From: Winogradskyella sp. | Lineage (GTDB): Bacteria; Bacteroidota; Bacteroidia; Flavobacteriales; Flavobacteriaceae | Direction of reading: 5' to 3' | NCBI RefSeq assembly: GCF_003712105.1 | Contig: NZ_RHLG01000001.1 | Span: forward strand, 806,001 to 870,000 | Length of the DNA stretch: 64,000 nucleotides | Part shown: in pieces, positions 36,889-45,619 of the stretch | Layout: each line of letters begins with the position of its first letter | How positions within the stretch are numbered: the first letter of the stretch is position 1 | Program-made: the position numbers and the translations under genes | Notes under the pieces: model-generated | What the model was told of the DNA's origin: nothing | Databases searched by the model: none | What the model saw: only the letters and a program-made list of their open reading frames with translations

Positions 36889-37472
36889 TACAGGCTTAAT
36901 TTTACTTCAAACCCAATAGCATCAGAGATTAGACCGTCTTTTAATTTTCCTTCGACCTCTTTAGAATTATAAGTAATATTCCAGAGCGTGCGGTCAATTT
37001 TAAATCGAGTAGTCATTTCTTTCTTTGTGTAATTGACTTTGGCTTCAAAGTGTATAGGCAAGGTAATATCTTTTATAGTAAGATCTGCAAATATTTTCAT
37101 TTGTGTGGCATTATGGTAAGAAACACTAGTAATAACAAGCTTGGCTATTGGATATTTTTTAACGTCGAAAAAATCGGGGTCTTTGAGATGATTTACTAAG
37201 CCAGAGTCTTTATCAATTTCATCGTTATCAGTACATACTATAGTATTCATATCAATTATAAACTCACCTCCAGAAATGACTTCATTTTCTTTTAAAAAGT
37301 GACCCTCTTTAAAGTCAATAATACCTTTATGACCTCCAAAATAGAATGCATATTCACCAGTCCATTTTATTTCACTGGTTGAGGTATTGATGTTTAATTT
37401 TTCTGAAGTTTGAGAATGACATAAAGCAAGATTAGAAATTATTAGAATGATCAGGAATGTTCGTTTTTTCAT
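36888..37472 (-). CDS. YceI-family periplasmic lipocalin-like protein
   Basis: 194 residues with a signal peptide (1-20). The YceI pattern is visible: NTSTSEIKWTGEYAF near residue 30, HKGIIDFKEGHF, GGEFIIDMNTIVCTD, LKDPDFFDVKKYPIAKL and a final beta strand pair. YceI proteins form a beta barrel that binds isoprenoid-type lipids. It is divergent from the membrane winged-helix regulator at 37604, and an 11-bp-periodic repeat lies between them. Confidence 0.9.
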   Translation of the reverse strand: MKKRTFLIILIISNLALCHSQTSEKLNINTSTSEIKWTGEYAFYFGGHKGIIDFKEGHFLKENEVISGGEFIIDMNTIVCTDNDEIDKDSGLVNHLKDPDFFDVKKYPIAKLVITSVSYHNATQMKIFADLTIKDITLPIHFEAKVNYTKKEMTTRFKIDRTLWNITYNSKEVEGKLKDGLISDAIGFEVKLSL

Positions 37473-37529
37473 GATTACTTATTTTTAGATGTTGTTTTTT
37501 TGGTAAAACTAGAATGGACTGCATTTGAG

Positions 37530-37573
37530 AGTGTCAAAAAATTGTAAAAGAAGTGTCAACAGTTGCAAAATGT
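37530..37573. promoter_or_regulatory. 11-bp-periodic direct repeats, predicted winged-helix operator
   Basis: AGTGTCAAAAA (37530), ATTGTAAAAGA (37541), AGTGTCAACAG (37552) and a weaker TTGCAAAATGT (37563) follow one another with an exact 11-bp period. Unit 2 matches unit 1 at 8 of 11 positions and unit 3 matches unit 1 at 9 of 11. Direct repeats at 11 bp are the known binding pattern of PhoB/OmpR-type winged helices. The array lies between yceI and a regulator of that fold. Confidence 0.7.
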
Positions 37574-37603
37574 CATGAAATTGTATGTTATTTACATTCT
37601 GTT

Positions 37604-38455
37604 ATGATTAGAAACCTATTTAAGTATGTAATGCCTCTATTATTTTTATTTGTGCTTTCCTGTGCAGATGAAAAAGAAGATTCTTCTACCGAACATATAA
37701 AAGTGGTACTCCGAGAAGTAGGTAATCAGCTGTTATTAGTTAATAAAGATTCAACATCATTAATATTACCTGTGGTTGCCATAGAGAAATCAAAGTTTAG
37801 GTTATCATTTCAAAAACCATTGACTTTTGAGCCTGATGATTTAGTAGAAATTTTTAGAGAGAATTTTCAAAAAACAACACTTACCAAAGATTATCGTGTA
37901 GAGGTGATTCAATGTGTTGATAATGAAGTTGCTTATAGCTATGAAGTGAGCCTTAATGAAGAGAATACAATCATTCCGTGTATCAGTAGAGTTTTACCAA
38001 AAGCCTGTTACAATATTGAGGTAAGGCTTATTAATACTAAAAACTCAAGTTCTAGTAATTCAATACTAATTCTGTTAGTTGCCTTAATTGGTTTATGCTT
38101 TTTAGGAATTATATTTTATTACAGAAGACGTAATTATGACAAGGAAAATAAAACTGAAACGGCTATTAAGATTGGAAGTTTTAAGTTTTATGCCGACCAG
38201 AATAAACTTATTAAAGAAGCAGAAGAAATTAATCTATCTAAAAAAGAGTGCGAGTTGTTAGAGATATTTGTTTCTAGACCTAATGAAGTTATAAAGCGTG
38301 ACGAGTTAACCAAGCGTGTATGGGAAGACAATGGTGTTTTTGTTGGAAGAAGCTTGGATACTTACATTTCTAAATTAAGGAAAAAGCTAAAGAGCGATGC
38401 TTCTATAAAGTTGACTAATGTTCATGGTGTAGGTTATAAGTTAGAACTAAAATAA
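37604..38455 (+). CDS. Membrane-anchored winged-helix (PhoB/OmpR-fold) regulator
   Basis: 283 residues. The N-terminus MIRNLFKYVMPLLFLFVLSC has a lipobox-like FVLSC. A periplasmic domain of about 130 residues with three cysteines (CVDNE, PCIS, KACY) follows, then one membrane helix (ILILLVALIGLCFLGIIFYY, about 154-173), and a cytoplasmic winged helix ending LDTYISKLRKKLKSDAS and VHGVGYKLELK. This is an inverted ToxR-like layout, with the DNA-binding domain at the C-terminus and no phosphoacceptor domain. The ATG at 37604 is preferred; an in-frame GTG at 37553 would start inside the repeat array. Confidence 0.85.
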   Translation: MIRNLFKYVMPLLFLFVLSCADEKEDSSTEHIKVVLREVGNQLLLVNKDSTSLILPVVAIEKSKFRLSFQKPLTFEPDDLVEIFRENFQKTTLTKDYRVEVIQCVDNEVAYSYEVSLNEENTIIPCISRVLPKACYNIEVRLINTKNSSSSNSILILLVALIGLCFLGIIFYYRRRNYDKENKTETAIKIGSFKFYADQNKLIKEAEEINLSKKECELLEIFVSRPNEVIKRDELTKRVWEDNGVFVGRSLDTYISKLRKKLKSDASIKLTNVHGVGYKLELK

Positions 38456-38779
38456 TTATCCCCGATTTCGCTCATTCAATCTAATAAATGAGTTTATGTA
38501 GCCCAGTGTTATTACCATAAAAACAACGAATATTGGTGTTTTAGGAATACTCGTAAAAATAACAACTAACCCGTTTTTATCTCCTAAATACTTAAACATA
38601 ATAAATGATGTCACAGCGGTTACGACTGCCACAGTAAATAAGGTAATTTTAAATAACTTGTTTAATGCCTTCTTACGTTCTTTATTGACTTCAATAGTCG
38701 ACATTAGGTTATTTATAAAGTCATCTGAAGTTTCAAGATTACTCTTTTTTATAATTTTTTTGAATTGCTCTTCATTCAT
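38456..38779 (-). CDS. Small two-TM protein, possible anti-sigma or sigma accessory factor
   Basis: 107 residues: a charged N-terminal 40 residues (MNEEQFKKIIKKSNLETSDD) followed by two membrane helices (LFKITLFTVAVVTAVTSFIMF and IFVVFMVITLGYINSFI). Its start overlaps the stop of the ECF sigma gene by four bases, the usual place of an anti-sigma factor. A cytoplasmic N-terminus before a membrane helix fits that role, but no zinc anti-sigma HxxxCxxC motif is seen. The role is inferred from position only. Confidence 0.72.
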   Translation of the reverse strand: MNEEQFKKIIKKSNLETSDDFINNLMSTIEVNKERKKALNKLFKITLFTVAVVTAVTSFIMFKYLGDKNGLVVIFTSIPKTPIFVVFMVITLGYINSFIRLNERNRG

Positions 38780-39351
38780 AATAAATGTTTTATATCATTC
38801 CCTAATAATTGCTTAAGCTGGAAGCTTAAATTTTCTCTTCCGCGATGTAAATCAATTTTAATTTTAGAGGTTTTAAACTTGGTAATTGCTTCTATTTCTT
38901 TAATACTTAATTCGCATAAATAGAATAATCGCAAAACCAACGCCTCATCTATTCTCATGCGTTCCAAAGCCAGATTGATATAGCGTTTTTGGTCTTTTTC
39001 TTTTAAATGGTCTTCGTCCTCGGCTGGTGTTAACAGACCTTCGTTGATGGTATCGTCAATAGAAACCTTAGGTTTCTGTTTTTTTAACTCATTGTAAGCT
39101 GTATTTACGACTATTCTATACAACCAAGTTGAAAAAGAAGATTTAAACTTAAACGTATCTAGTTTGTTAAAAACCTTAATAAACGCATCTTGAAGTACAT
39201 CTTCTGATTGTGCTTTATTTTTCAGAATCGAATACGCAAGAGAAAGCGACACGTCTTTATACTTGTAGACCAATTGTCTAAAAGCAGTTGTGTCACCTTC
39301 TATTGTGTTACGAATTAATTCGTAGTCTTCTATTTGAGGTTTAGTCTTCAA
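38776..39351 (-). CDS. ECF-type RNA polymerase sigma factor
   Basis: 191 residues. Region 2 reads YKDVSLSLAYSILKNKAQSE and DVLQDAFIKVFNKLDTFKF, then FSTWLYRIVVNTAYNELKK. Region 4 near the C-terminus is LVLRLFYLCELSIKEIEAIT, an HTH for the -35 element. Group 4 sigma factor, regulated by partner proteins rather than by region 1. It overlaps the gene upstream by 11 bases and the gene downstream by 4, a tightly coupled operon with a serine hydrolase at the head. Confidence 0.94.
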   Translation of the reverse strand: MKTKPQIEDYELIRNTIEGDTTAFRQLVYKYKDVSLSLAYSILKNKAQSEDVLQDAFIKVFNKLDTFKFKSSFSTWLYRIVVNTAYNELKKQKPKVSIDDTINEGLLTPAEDEDHLKEKDQKRYINLALERMRIDEALVLRLFYLCELSIKEIEAITKFKTSKIKIDLHRGRENLSFQLKQLLGNDIKHLL

Positions 39352-39670
39352 GCTTTTTTCTGATGAAATGTGCTGCTACCAAACCAGCTGCTCCAAAGAT
39401 TAAAATAGTTCCCCAAACCAAAAGATCTGTGGTGTCTTCAGAAAGTGTCATTGATGTAAAGATGGACGATACCATTAAGCCAATACCCAAGCCAAAAACA
39501 ATACAACCAATATCCAAATACTTATATTTTACGGTTCTGTTTTCGAGATAAATGCCCTGGTTTATCATTTCTTTTTTTATTAAATATGTGTAGCGAGAAA
39601 TGATAAAAACAATTAGTAGCAGCGCTACTATTATAGCCGTAAATACGATGGCTTCATTATAATTTTTCAT
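39341..39670 (-). CDS. Three-TM membrane protein (DUF6249-like)
   Basis: 109 residues with three predicted membrane helices: about 8-26 (VFTAIIVALLLIVFIISRY), 52-72 (YLDIGCIVFGLGIGLMVSSIF) and 83-102 (LLVWGTILIFGAAGLVAAHFI), ending RKKLED. It resembles DUF6249-type proteins often found beside ECF sigma genes in Flavobacteria; this is from memory of layout, not a search. It overlaps the sigma gene by 11 bases and follows the serine hydrolase by 11 bases. Confidence 0.75.
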   Translation of the reverse strand: MKNYNEAIVFTAIIVALLLIVFIISRYTYLIKKEMINQGIYLENRTVKYKYLDIGCIVFGLGIGLMVSSIFTSMTLSEDTTDLLVWGTILIFGAAGLVAAHFIRKKLED

Positions 39671-39681
39671 AGTTTTTAATT

Positions 39682-40782
39682 TTAAAAATGTTCTCCTATT
39701 AGTTCTTCTAGTTTTTCTAAGAATGGGAATAGATTGTCGGAATTAGCAAACATAACAAAACCATAATCCTGCTCAGGAATAAACATTGTATATGCTTGAA
39801 AATCTTGATTGTTGCCCGTATGTAAATGCATTAAGCCATTAGGAGTGGGTTTTTGTGCGAACCCAAGACCCCAACCTGTTTGTCCAGTTTCTATGTATAG
39901 CGCGTTATTTTCTTTAAAGAGATTGTGCGTTTTAAGCATTTCGTCTCTGGTAGCTTCTGTAATATTTTTGGGATGCATCATTTCTATAAGAAACAGAGCA
40001 TAATCTTCTGCATCAGTGTGCAAGCTAAAACCTGGGCCTACTTTTTTAAATCTATTTATTTTTGAATTGACGTTACCTTTTAGATGTCCATTAGCTACAG
40101 CATTTTCATATTTCGAATCCCAAGTGTATAGGGTTCTATCCATACCAATAGGTATAGCAGCTTCTTTAATAAAAAGTGAATCTAATTTTGAGCCCCAATC
40201 TATGCCTTGTTTTAGGGCAAATGCTGCCCCTAAATGCTGATAAGCTTCACCAGAATATGAGAAATCTGTACCTGGTTTAAAAGCAATTTTAATAGGCTCG
40301 CCTCTTACCCAATTAGGAATACCAGTGCCATGAGATAAAATAATACGAGGTGTTAAGCGCTTATAATACTCAAGTGATTTCTCTTCAACAGTGCCTTCAG
40401 GAAAAATAGGTTCTAAGTATGGGTAAATAGGTTTGTCCAAATCTATTTTGCCGTCTTCTACCATCTTCATTACGAAATATGCGAATAATGGTTTAGATAA
40501 TGATGCGCCTTCAAAAATGGTTGCAGCTGTAACTGGTGTTTTAGTTTTATTGTTTTTGACACCAAATGTATTGTGGTAAGCTATTTTATTGCCATTAACT
40601 ATAGCTATTGACAAACCCGGTAATTTTAAGGAATCCATAGCTTTACTGATATGTTGGTTTAAAGTTTCGGCAGAAATAGTTCTTCCGTCAGGGACTTCTA
40701 TAAGATTTGAATTTTTCTGCCCATAAACTAAACTAGTTAGAGTCAAAGCAGAGATAATTAAATATGATTTTAAAGTGTTCAT
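39682..40782 (-). CDS. Secreted serine hydrolase (beta-lactamase/DD-peptidase fold)
   Basis: 366 residues with a signal peptide (1-21). Penicillin-binding-type motifs are Ser94-L-S-Lys97 in GASLSKPLF, a Tyr motif reading YSGEAY in place of the usual YxN, and HTG near the C-terminus (LHTGNNQDF). It is class C beta-lactamase-like, more likely an esterase or peptidase than an antibiotic hydrolase. It heads an operon with a DUF6249-like protein, an ECF sigma factor and a two-TM protein, so its expression is tied to the sigma circuit. Confidence 0.9.
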   Translation of the reverse strand: MNTLKSYLIISALTLTSLVYGQKNSNLIEVPDGRTISAETLNQHISKAMDSLKLPGLSIAIVNGNKIAYHNTFGVKNNKTKTPVTAATIFEGASLSKPLFAYFVMKMVEDGKIDLDKPIYPYLEPIFPEGTVEEKSLEYYKRLTPRIILSHGTGIPNWVRGEPIKIAFKPGTDFSYSGEAYQHLGAAFALKQGIDWGSKLDSLFIKEAAIPIGMDRTLYTWDSKYENAVANGHLKGNVNSKINRFKKVGPGFSLHTDAEDYALFLIEMMHPKNITEATRDEMLKTHNLFKENNALYIETGQTGWGLGFAQKPTPNGLMHLHTGNNQDFQAYTMFIPEQDYGFVMFANSDNLFPFLEKLEELIGEHF

Positions 40783-40931
40783 TTTTTGATGATTTTAAAA
40801 GTTTAAATTGTGTTTATGCGAATTCACAATCATTGGACAAGACGACTCTAAAAAAGGTTACAAAATAATTTTAGGGTCTAGTTTTTTTAGAATCAATACC
40901 TTTATATATCAAATACATTAACTAGGTTTTT

Positions 40932-41696
40932 ATGGCTTTTTATGATCTTTCTAAGGAAGAACGAAATCAACTTGTCTTAAAAATTAATCAAGATATACAA
41001 GAGGACTTATCTCATAATGAAACAAAACTTATTATAAGGTATTTTTCGGACGATGATACTTATATCCGCAAAACGGGATATTTAGCCATTGGTAAAATCT
41101 TCTATGCGTATCCAAAGCTTCGAGAGATAATATTCGCCACCTTAGAAAATTTGTTTAAGTCCGAGGATGAGTTAGTAAGGCAAACTGTTATTAATGCTGC
41201 AGGTGAAATTGGAAAGTTTCACTTTGATAAAATTCAAAATTTTATGGATAAAGGCTTATTTGATGCTCATCATCGTGTAAGAAATGCAGTTATTGGTTCT
41301 GTCAAAAAAATGGGTGAGCGTAATCCTGTGCCAGTTTTAGCCTGGGCAAAACCCTATTTAAAACATCCAGATAAAGAAATCCGTAGAGAGATTTGTCATG
41401 GTATTGAACTAAGAGGCCGAACGCATCCACAAGATATATTGCCTTTACTTAAGGAATTGGAGTTTGATGAAACTAAAAGAGTGTCTGATACATTGGTTCA
41501 TGTTCTTGGTCAAATAGCTTACAAAAAAGGTTGCATACAAACCGTCATTAAACATCTAAATACTTGGGATAATAAGATCTTAGTACAAAAGGCTTTAGAT
41601 GAAATTGTGGACGTACACAACCGTTATAAAAAGTTTGCTGTGTTATCACAGCAAGATGCAATAGATTACATTGATGCTAATTTTAAGCTTTATTGA
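40932..41696 (+). CDS. HEAT-repeat protein
   Basis: 254 residues of alpha-helical repeats: YIRKTGYLAIGKIFYAYPKL, LVRQTVINAAGEIGKF, HHRVRNAVIGSVKKMGERNP, EIRREICHGIELRGR, RVSDTLVHVLGQIAYKKG. This is a HEAT/armadillo-type scaffold, cytoplasmic because no signal is present. DNA glycosylases of the AlkD type share the fold, but their DNA-binding residues cannot be assigned here. Its end overlaps the end of the convergent serine hydrolase gene by 14 bases. Confidence 0.85.
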   Translation: MAFYDLSKEERNQLVLKINQDIQEDLSHNETKLIIRYFSDDDTYIRKTGYLAIGKIFYAYPKLREIIFATLENLFKSEDELVRQTVINAAGEIGKFHFDKIQNFMDKGLFDAHHRVRNAVIGSVKKMGERNPVPVLAWAKPYLKHPDKEIRREICHGIELRGRTHPQDILPLLKELEFDETKRVSDTLVHVLGQIAYKKGCIQTVIKHLNTWDNKILVQKALDEIVDVHNRYKKFAVLSQQDAIDYIDANFKLY

Positions 41697-43797
41697 TTTC
41701 TTCCAAGACTTTGTTAGAAATTTCATTACCATTTTCATCAATAGTAACGAACCAAACATTGGTGGTACACGTTCTATTGAATACATCCGAATTTGAAGTG
41801 CAATTTTGGATGGTTCCTTTTAGGATATAACCATTACTAACTTTTTCAGCAGTATAGCCATACTCGTTATAAAAATCTCCATATGCTTTTTGCCATTGCT
41901 TATTCCCTTTTTTGTCTGTTTTAATTACAAACATGTTATAGTTGCCATTTCCAAAAGAACTAGTAGAACCAATAATTAAATATCCATCTTCTGTTGCTAT
42001 AATAGAACTTGCCTTGTCATAGCTCTTACCGCCAAATTGTGTGCTCCATATCTCGTTACCATTTGGGTAATTAGCGGTTAGTAGTATTTGTGAAGAATTA
42101 CCATCTCTAGACCCAATTGTAGTGACATTAATTGATCCGTTTTCAGTATCAATTTTTGGCTGAAATTTTAAGTTTGTCTTCTTGGCGAATTTGTTATTTA
42201 GAACACGATTTGTTGTAAGAAGAATTCCTGTTACTCGGTTAAATTGGTCACGTTCAATTTTCAGTATATAATCAAATACCAAAAGCTCGTTTCTGTTTAA
42301 CACCTCCAAATCTTGTGCGTTATCCCAACCATGTAATGAGATGGATAGTTTCTCATCTATATAATTTATCGAAAACGTAACATCTAGTTCTCTACTGTAG
42401 TATTCACCTACATAACCCTCTAAATCGGCAATGGTTACATCTTGTTTAGGCATTTTATTATAAACGCTTGTTTTGCCAGATGCATAGAACAGGATGAGCT
42501 CATTTTCGTAAAAACCAATTTTTGTTTTAGAGTTATATGAGATACTATATAAATTCTGTGTCTCTTTATTAAGTTCTATTGGGTTGTTGTTACCATTTCT
42601 CCAAGTGAGTTTATCTCCTTTTTCTTCAATACGTATTAAATAGTTACCTGGCGAAAGGTATTGTCCAAGTATTTTTGATGTTGGTATGGTATTAGAAATG
42701 TCTTTAAGACGTTCATTATAGGCAATAACCTCTTTCTTTTTAGGTAAAAATAACTTTGCTATTTCGTCTGCAATAGCGCCGCTCCAAAGATTACTATTGT
42801 TACTCATTACAAAAACAGTTAATTTCTCTTCAGGAAAACGTATAGTTTGCGAGTGATAAGACCCAGTACCACCAGAATGATGTACGCATTTATAGTTAAG
42901 TCTATCTCCAAACTCTAACCCAAAACCATAGGTTTTAATTTCACTATTGGGTATCGGTATTTGACTTTCAATTAGTAGTCTATTGTTATTAAATTTTGAA
43001 TTTTGTACAGCCTGTTCAAAGATTAATTGATCTTTAAGTGAAGTAAATAAAAAGCCATCACCATAAAGATTTGTTATCATAGGATATTGTTGCCATACAC
43101 CATCACCCCAATCAGAATATGGTAATGCTTGATTAGGAATAACTTTCATATAGTTTTTAAGAAAAGTTGTTTGATTCATTCCTAAGTTTTTGAAGAACTT
43201 TTCTGAATAAGCATGAAATTTCTCTCCTGAATCAACCTCAATAATTTTGGTTAATAATGTATAACCAGAATTACTATACATATATCTCGAGCCGGGTTTA
43301 AAGGCCAAATCTTCTTGCTTTTCCAGTAACTCAATAGCATCTTCATTATCTAAGCCTTCTCGTCTCCACCAAGGCTCTTGTTGTATGCTCATTAAATCGT
43401 AAAAATCTCTAACACCACTTGTATGATTAATTAGATGTCTTACTTTAATCTCTTCCTTTACATTTGGATATAACTTTGGCAAATATTTTCGTATATCATC
43501 TTCGAGGCTAATTTTTTCATTTAAGGCCAAATCTAACACCATTAACGCAGTAAACTGTTTTGCTGTAGATGCAATGTTAGATCTCGAATTTTCATCAACT
43601 TTTACTTTATGTTGCAAACTTGCTAGTCCTTTGTAACCTTGATAAAGTATTTTACCATCTTTTACTACACCTACTAATAACCCAGGGTCATTGTCTGATA
43701 ATTTAGAATTAATAATAGAATCAATTTGTTGAGTTTGTGTTTGAGCTACTAATGACATTGTTAGTAGCAATGTGTAAAGTGTGAATATTTTTTTCAT
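41683..43797 (-). CDS. Secreted serine hydrolase fused to a C-terminal repeat domain
   Basis: 704 residues from MKKIFTLYTLLLTMSLVAQT. The N-terminal 350 residues are class C beta-lactamase-like: Ser77-T-A-Lys80, YSN in YMYSNSGYTLL and HHSGGTGSYHSQ. A beta-rich middle part follows, as in its paralogue. The last 150 residues (e.g. GGKSYDKASSIIATEDGYLI, MFVIKTDKKGNKQWQKAYG, NVWFVTIDENGNEIS) look like beta-propeller blades, absent from the paralogue. A cryptic upstream start at 43821 is inside the operator and is rejected. It follows the paralogue by 111 bases. Confidence 0.88.
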   Translation of the reverse strand: MKKIFTLYTLLLTMSLVAQTQTQQIDSIINSKLSDNDPGLLVGVVKDGKILYQGYKGLASLQHKVKVDENSRSNIASTAKQFTALMVLDLALNEKISLEDDIRKYLPKLYPNVKEEIKVRHLINHTSGVRDFYDLMSIQQEPWWRREGLDNEDAIELLEKQEDLAFKPGSRYMYSNSGYTLLTKIIEVDSGEKFHAYSEKFFKNLGMNQTTFLKNYMKVIPNQALPYSDWGDGVWQQYPMITNLYGDGFLFTSLKDQLIFEQAVQNSKFNNNRLLIESQIPIPNSEIKTYGFGLEFGDRLNYKCVHHSGGTGSYHSQTIRFPEEKLTVFVMSNNSNLWSGAIADEIAKLFLPKKKEVIAYNERLKDISNTIPTSKILGQYLSPGNYLIRIEEKGDKLTWRNGNNNPIELNKETQNLYSISYNSKTKIGFYENELILFYASGKTSVYNKMPKQDVTIADLEGYVGEYYSRELDVTFSINYIDEKLSISLHGWDNAQDLEVLNRNELLVFDYILKIERDQFNRVTGILLTTNRVLNNKFAKKTNLKFQPKIDTENGSINVTTIGSRDGNSSQILLTANYPNGNEIWSTQFGGKSYDKASSIIATEDGYLIIGSTSSFGNGNYNMFVIKTDKKGNKQWQKAYGDFYNEYGYTAEKVSNGYILKGTIQNCTSNSDVFNRTCTTNVWFVTIDENGNEISNKVLEEINKA

Positions 43798-43820
43798 GAC
43801 GAATGTTTTAATTTGATACA

Positions 43821-43866
43821 AACTTGAGGTGAAATTCTAATGAAATCGCTTCAAATCTTGATTTGA
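43821..43866. promoter_or_regulatory. Two-palindrome element before the first serine hydrolase
   Basis: A degenerate palindrome AACTTGAGGTGAAATT (43821-43836) and a perfect one TCAAATC-TT-GATTTGA (43851-43866), 30 bp apart. The same two elements with the same 30-bp spacing occur at 45568-45613. The element begins 24 bases before the ATG at 43797. Confidence 0.8.
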
Positions 43867-43908
43867 GACGCATTAATTATGTGTTTTTACTAAATAACCT
43901 TTACGAGA

Positions 43909-45543
43909 TTATGGCGCGATCTTTTTAAATGGTATGTTAAGAGCTCTACCATAAGTGAGTGATATGTTGGTCACTTGATCGAGCTCATCTCTATGAATCT
44001 TTAAAAAATAGTTATTAGCTAGCATGTATGATTCATTGTAAACGACTATATTACTATACTCATTATCACCAGAAAGTTTAAGATTTAGCTCGTTTTCCTC
44101 TGTCAATTTTATTTTAAAACTAAGATCTAGTTCGTTACTGTAATAGTTGCCCACCAATCCATCCAAATCGGTTTGAGATACCATAGATTGAGCTCTTCTT
44201 TTATATGCCATAGTTTTTCCTGAAGGATAAAATTCGACCATCTCATCCTTGTAAAAAACAACTTTTAGTTTTGGATTGTTGGTAAAAGAATATATGTTGT
44301 CCGAATCTAAAACCATTTCAATGGTAAAATTCTTTTCTTTCCAAAATAGTTGCCCGTCTTTTTCATATATGTTCACTACTGAATTTTCATTTGGGTAAGT
44401 ATAATTGCCGAAAATTACTCCACTTTTAACACTCTCATTAGTCTCATAAAAGCGGTTATCATACTTAGGCGCTTTCGGTGGTTTTATAAAAAGTAATTTG
44501 GCTATTTCTTGAGCTATTAAATTACTGCTTATATTACCGTTATTGCTCATTATAAAGATGGTTAATCGTTCTTCTGGGAATCTATATGTTTGGGAATGAA
44601 ACCCGTATGTTCCACCTGAATGATGCACAGAAGTTCTTCCCAATTTGTCTTCAAGCTCCAAACCAAAACCATATGTTTTTATTTCGCTATTTTCAATAGG
44701 TTGCTGACTTTTAATCAAAAGTAAATTATTGTTTAGTGTTGCGTTTTGAACGGCTTGCTCATATATTAATTGGTCCTTCAGCGTCGTAAATAAAAAACCC
44801 TCACCGTTAGTCTTTGTAACAGTAGGAACTTCCCACCATTCGCCTCTTCCCCAATCAGAATAGGGATTAGCTCTATTTGGAATGACTCTCATGTATCTTT
44901 CTACAAAAGATGTTTCGTTCATGCCTAAATCTTTGAAGAATGCTTTAGAATAATCATTAAAGGATGTATTGGTCACATTTTCTATGATTTTGGTCAAGAC
45001 ATTATAATTAGAATTACTGTAGCTGTATGCAGACCCTGGCTTGAAACCAATAGTATGTTGTTTTTCAAGAAGTTCCATGATATCGTCATTGTCTAATCCA
45101 AATCTTCTCCACCAAACATCTCCTACCATGTCTAGAAGCTCAACATAATCTCTAATACCACTAGTGTGGTTAATTAAATGTCTAATTTTTATGGACTCTT
45201 TTACATTAGGATAGAGTGATGGAAGATACTTTCTTATATCATGATCTAAGTTTAGCTTTTTATTCAAAGCTAAATCTAACACCATCAATGCTGTAAATTG
45301 CTTAGCCGTAGATGCGATATTAGAACGTGTTGCTGCGTTAAATTTTACCTGATGCTGAAGGTTTGATAACCCACGATACGTTTCATATATAATTTCTCCA
45401 TCTTTAATTATTCCAACAGCTATACCCGGATGTGTTTCTTTTAATTTAGATTCTACAATGGAGTCCACCACTTGCTTTAATGGCATCTGAGCATAAGATG
45501 ATAGACCGATAAAACCAATGCAGAGTAAAACGATTTTTTTCAT
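43909..45543 (-). CDS. Secreted serine hydrolase, tandem paralogue
   Basis: 544 residues from MKKIVLLCIGFIGLSSYAQM. Motifs: Ser78-T-A-Lys81, YSN at 175-177, HHSGGTYGFHSQ. It aligns along its whole length with the first 550 residues of the 41683 gene (shared strings RSNIASTAKQFTALMVLDLAL, KYLP, RHLINHTSG, GFLFTTLKDQL), so the two arose by tandem duplication that included the promoter. Enzyme class likely esterase or D-aminopeptidase; substrate unknown. A membrane AraC regulator gene is directly upstream. Confidence 0.9.
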   Translation of the reverse strand: MKKIVLLCIGFIGLSSYAQMPLKQVVDSIVESKLKETHPGIAVGIIKDGEIIYETYRGLSNLQHQVKFNAATRSNIASTAKQFTALMVLDLALNKKLNLDHDIRKYLPSLYPNVKESIKIRHLINHTSGIRDYVELLDMVGDVWWRRFGLDNDDIMELLEKQHTIGFKPGSAYSYSNSNYNVLTKIIENVTNTSFNDYSKAFFKDLGMNETSFVERYMRVIPNRANPYSDWGRGEWWEVPTVTKTNGEGFLFTTLKDQLIYEQAVQNATLNNNLLLIKSQQPIENSEIKTYGFGLELEDKLGRTSVHHSGGTYGFHSQTYRFPEERLTIFIMSNNGNISSNLIAQEIAKLLFIKPPKAPKYDNRFYETNESVKSGVIFGNYTYPNENSVVNIYEKDGQLFWKEKNFTIEMVLDSDNIYSFTNNPKLKVVFYKDEMVEFYPSGKTMAYKRRAQSMVSQTDLDGLVGNYYSNELDLSFKIKLTEENELNLKLSGDNEYSNIVVYNESYMLANNYFLKIHRDELDQVTNISLTYGRALNIPFKKIAP

Positions 45544-45567
45544 GACCAATGTTTTAATTATAATACA

Positions 45568-45613
45568 AATTTGAGGTCAAATTGCATTACAAGCGCTTCA
45601 AATCTCGATTTGA
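45568..45613. promoter_or_regulatory. Two-palindrome element before the second serine hydrolase
   Basis: Perfect palindromes AATTTGA-GG-TCAAATT (45568-45583) and TCAAATC-TC-GATTTGA (45598-45613), starts 30 bp apart. They lie between the AraC stop codon (45620) and the hydrolase ATG (45543), and mirror the element at 43821-43866. Confidence 0.85.
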
Positions 45614-45619
45614 GACCTA

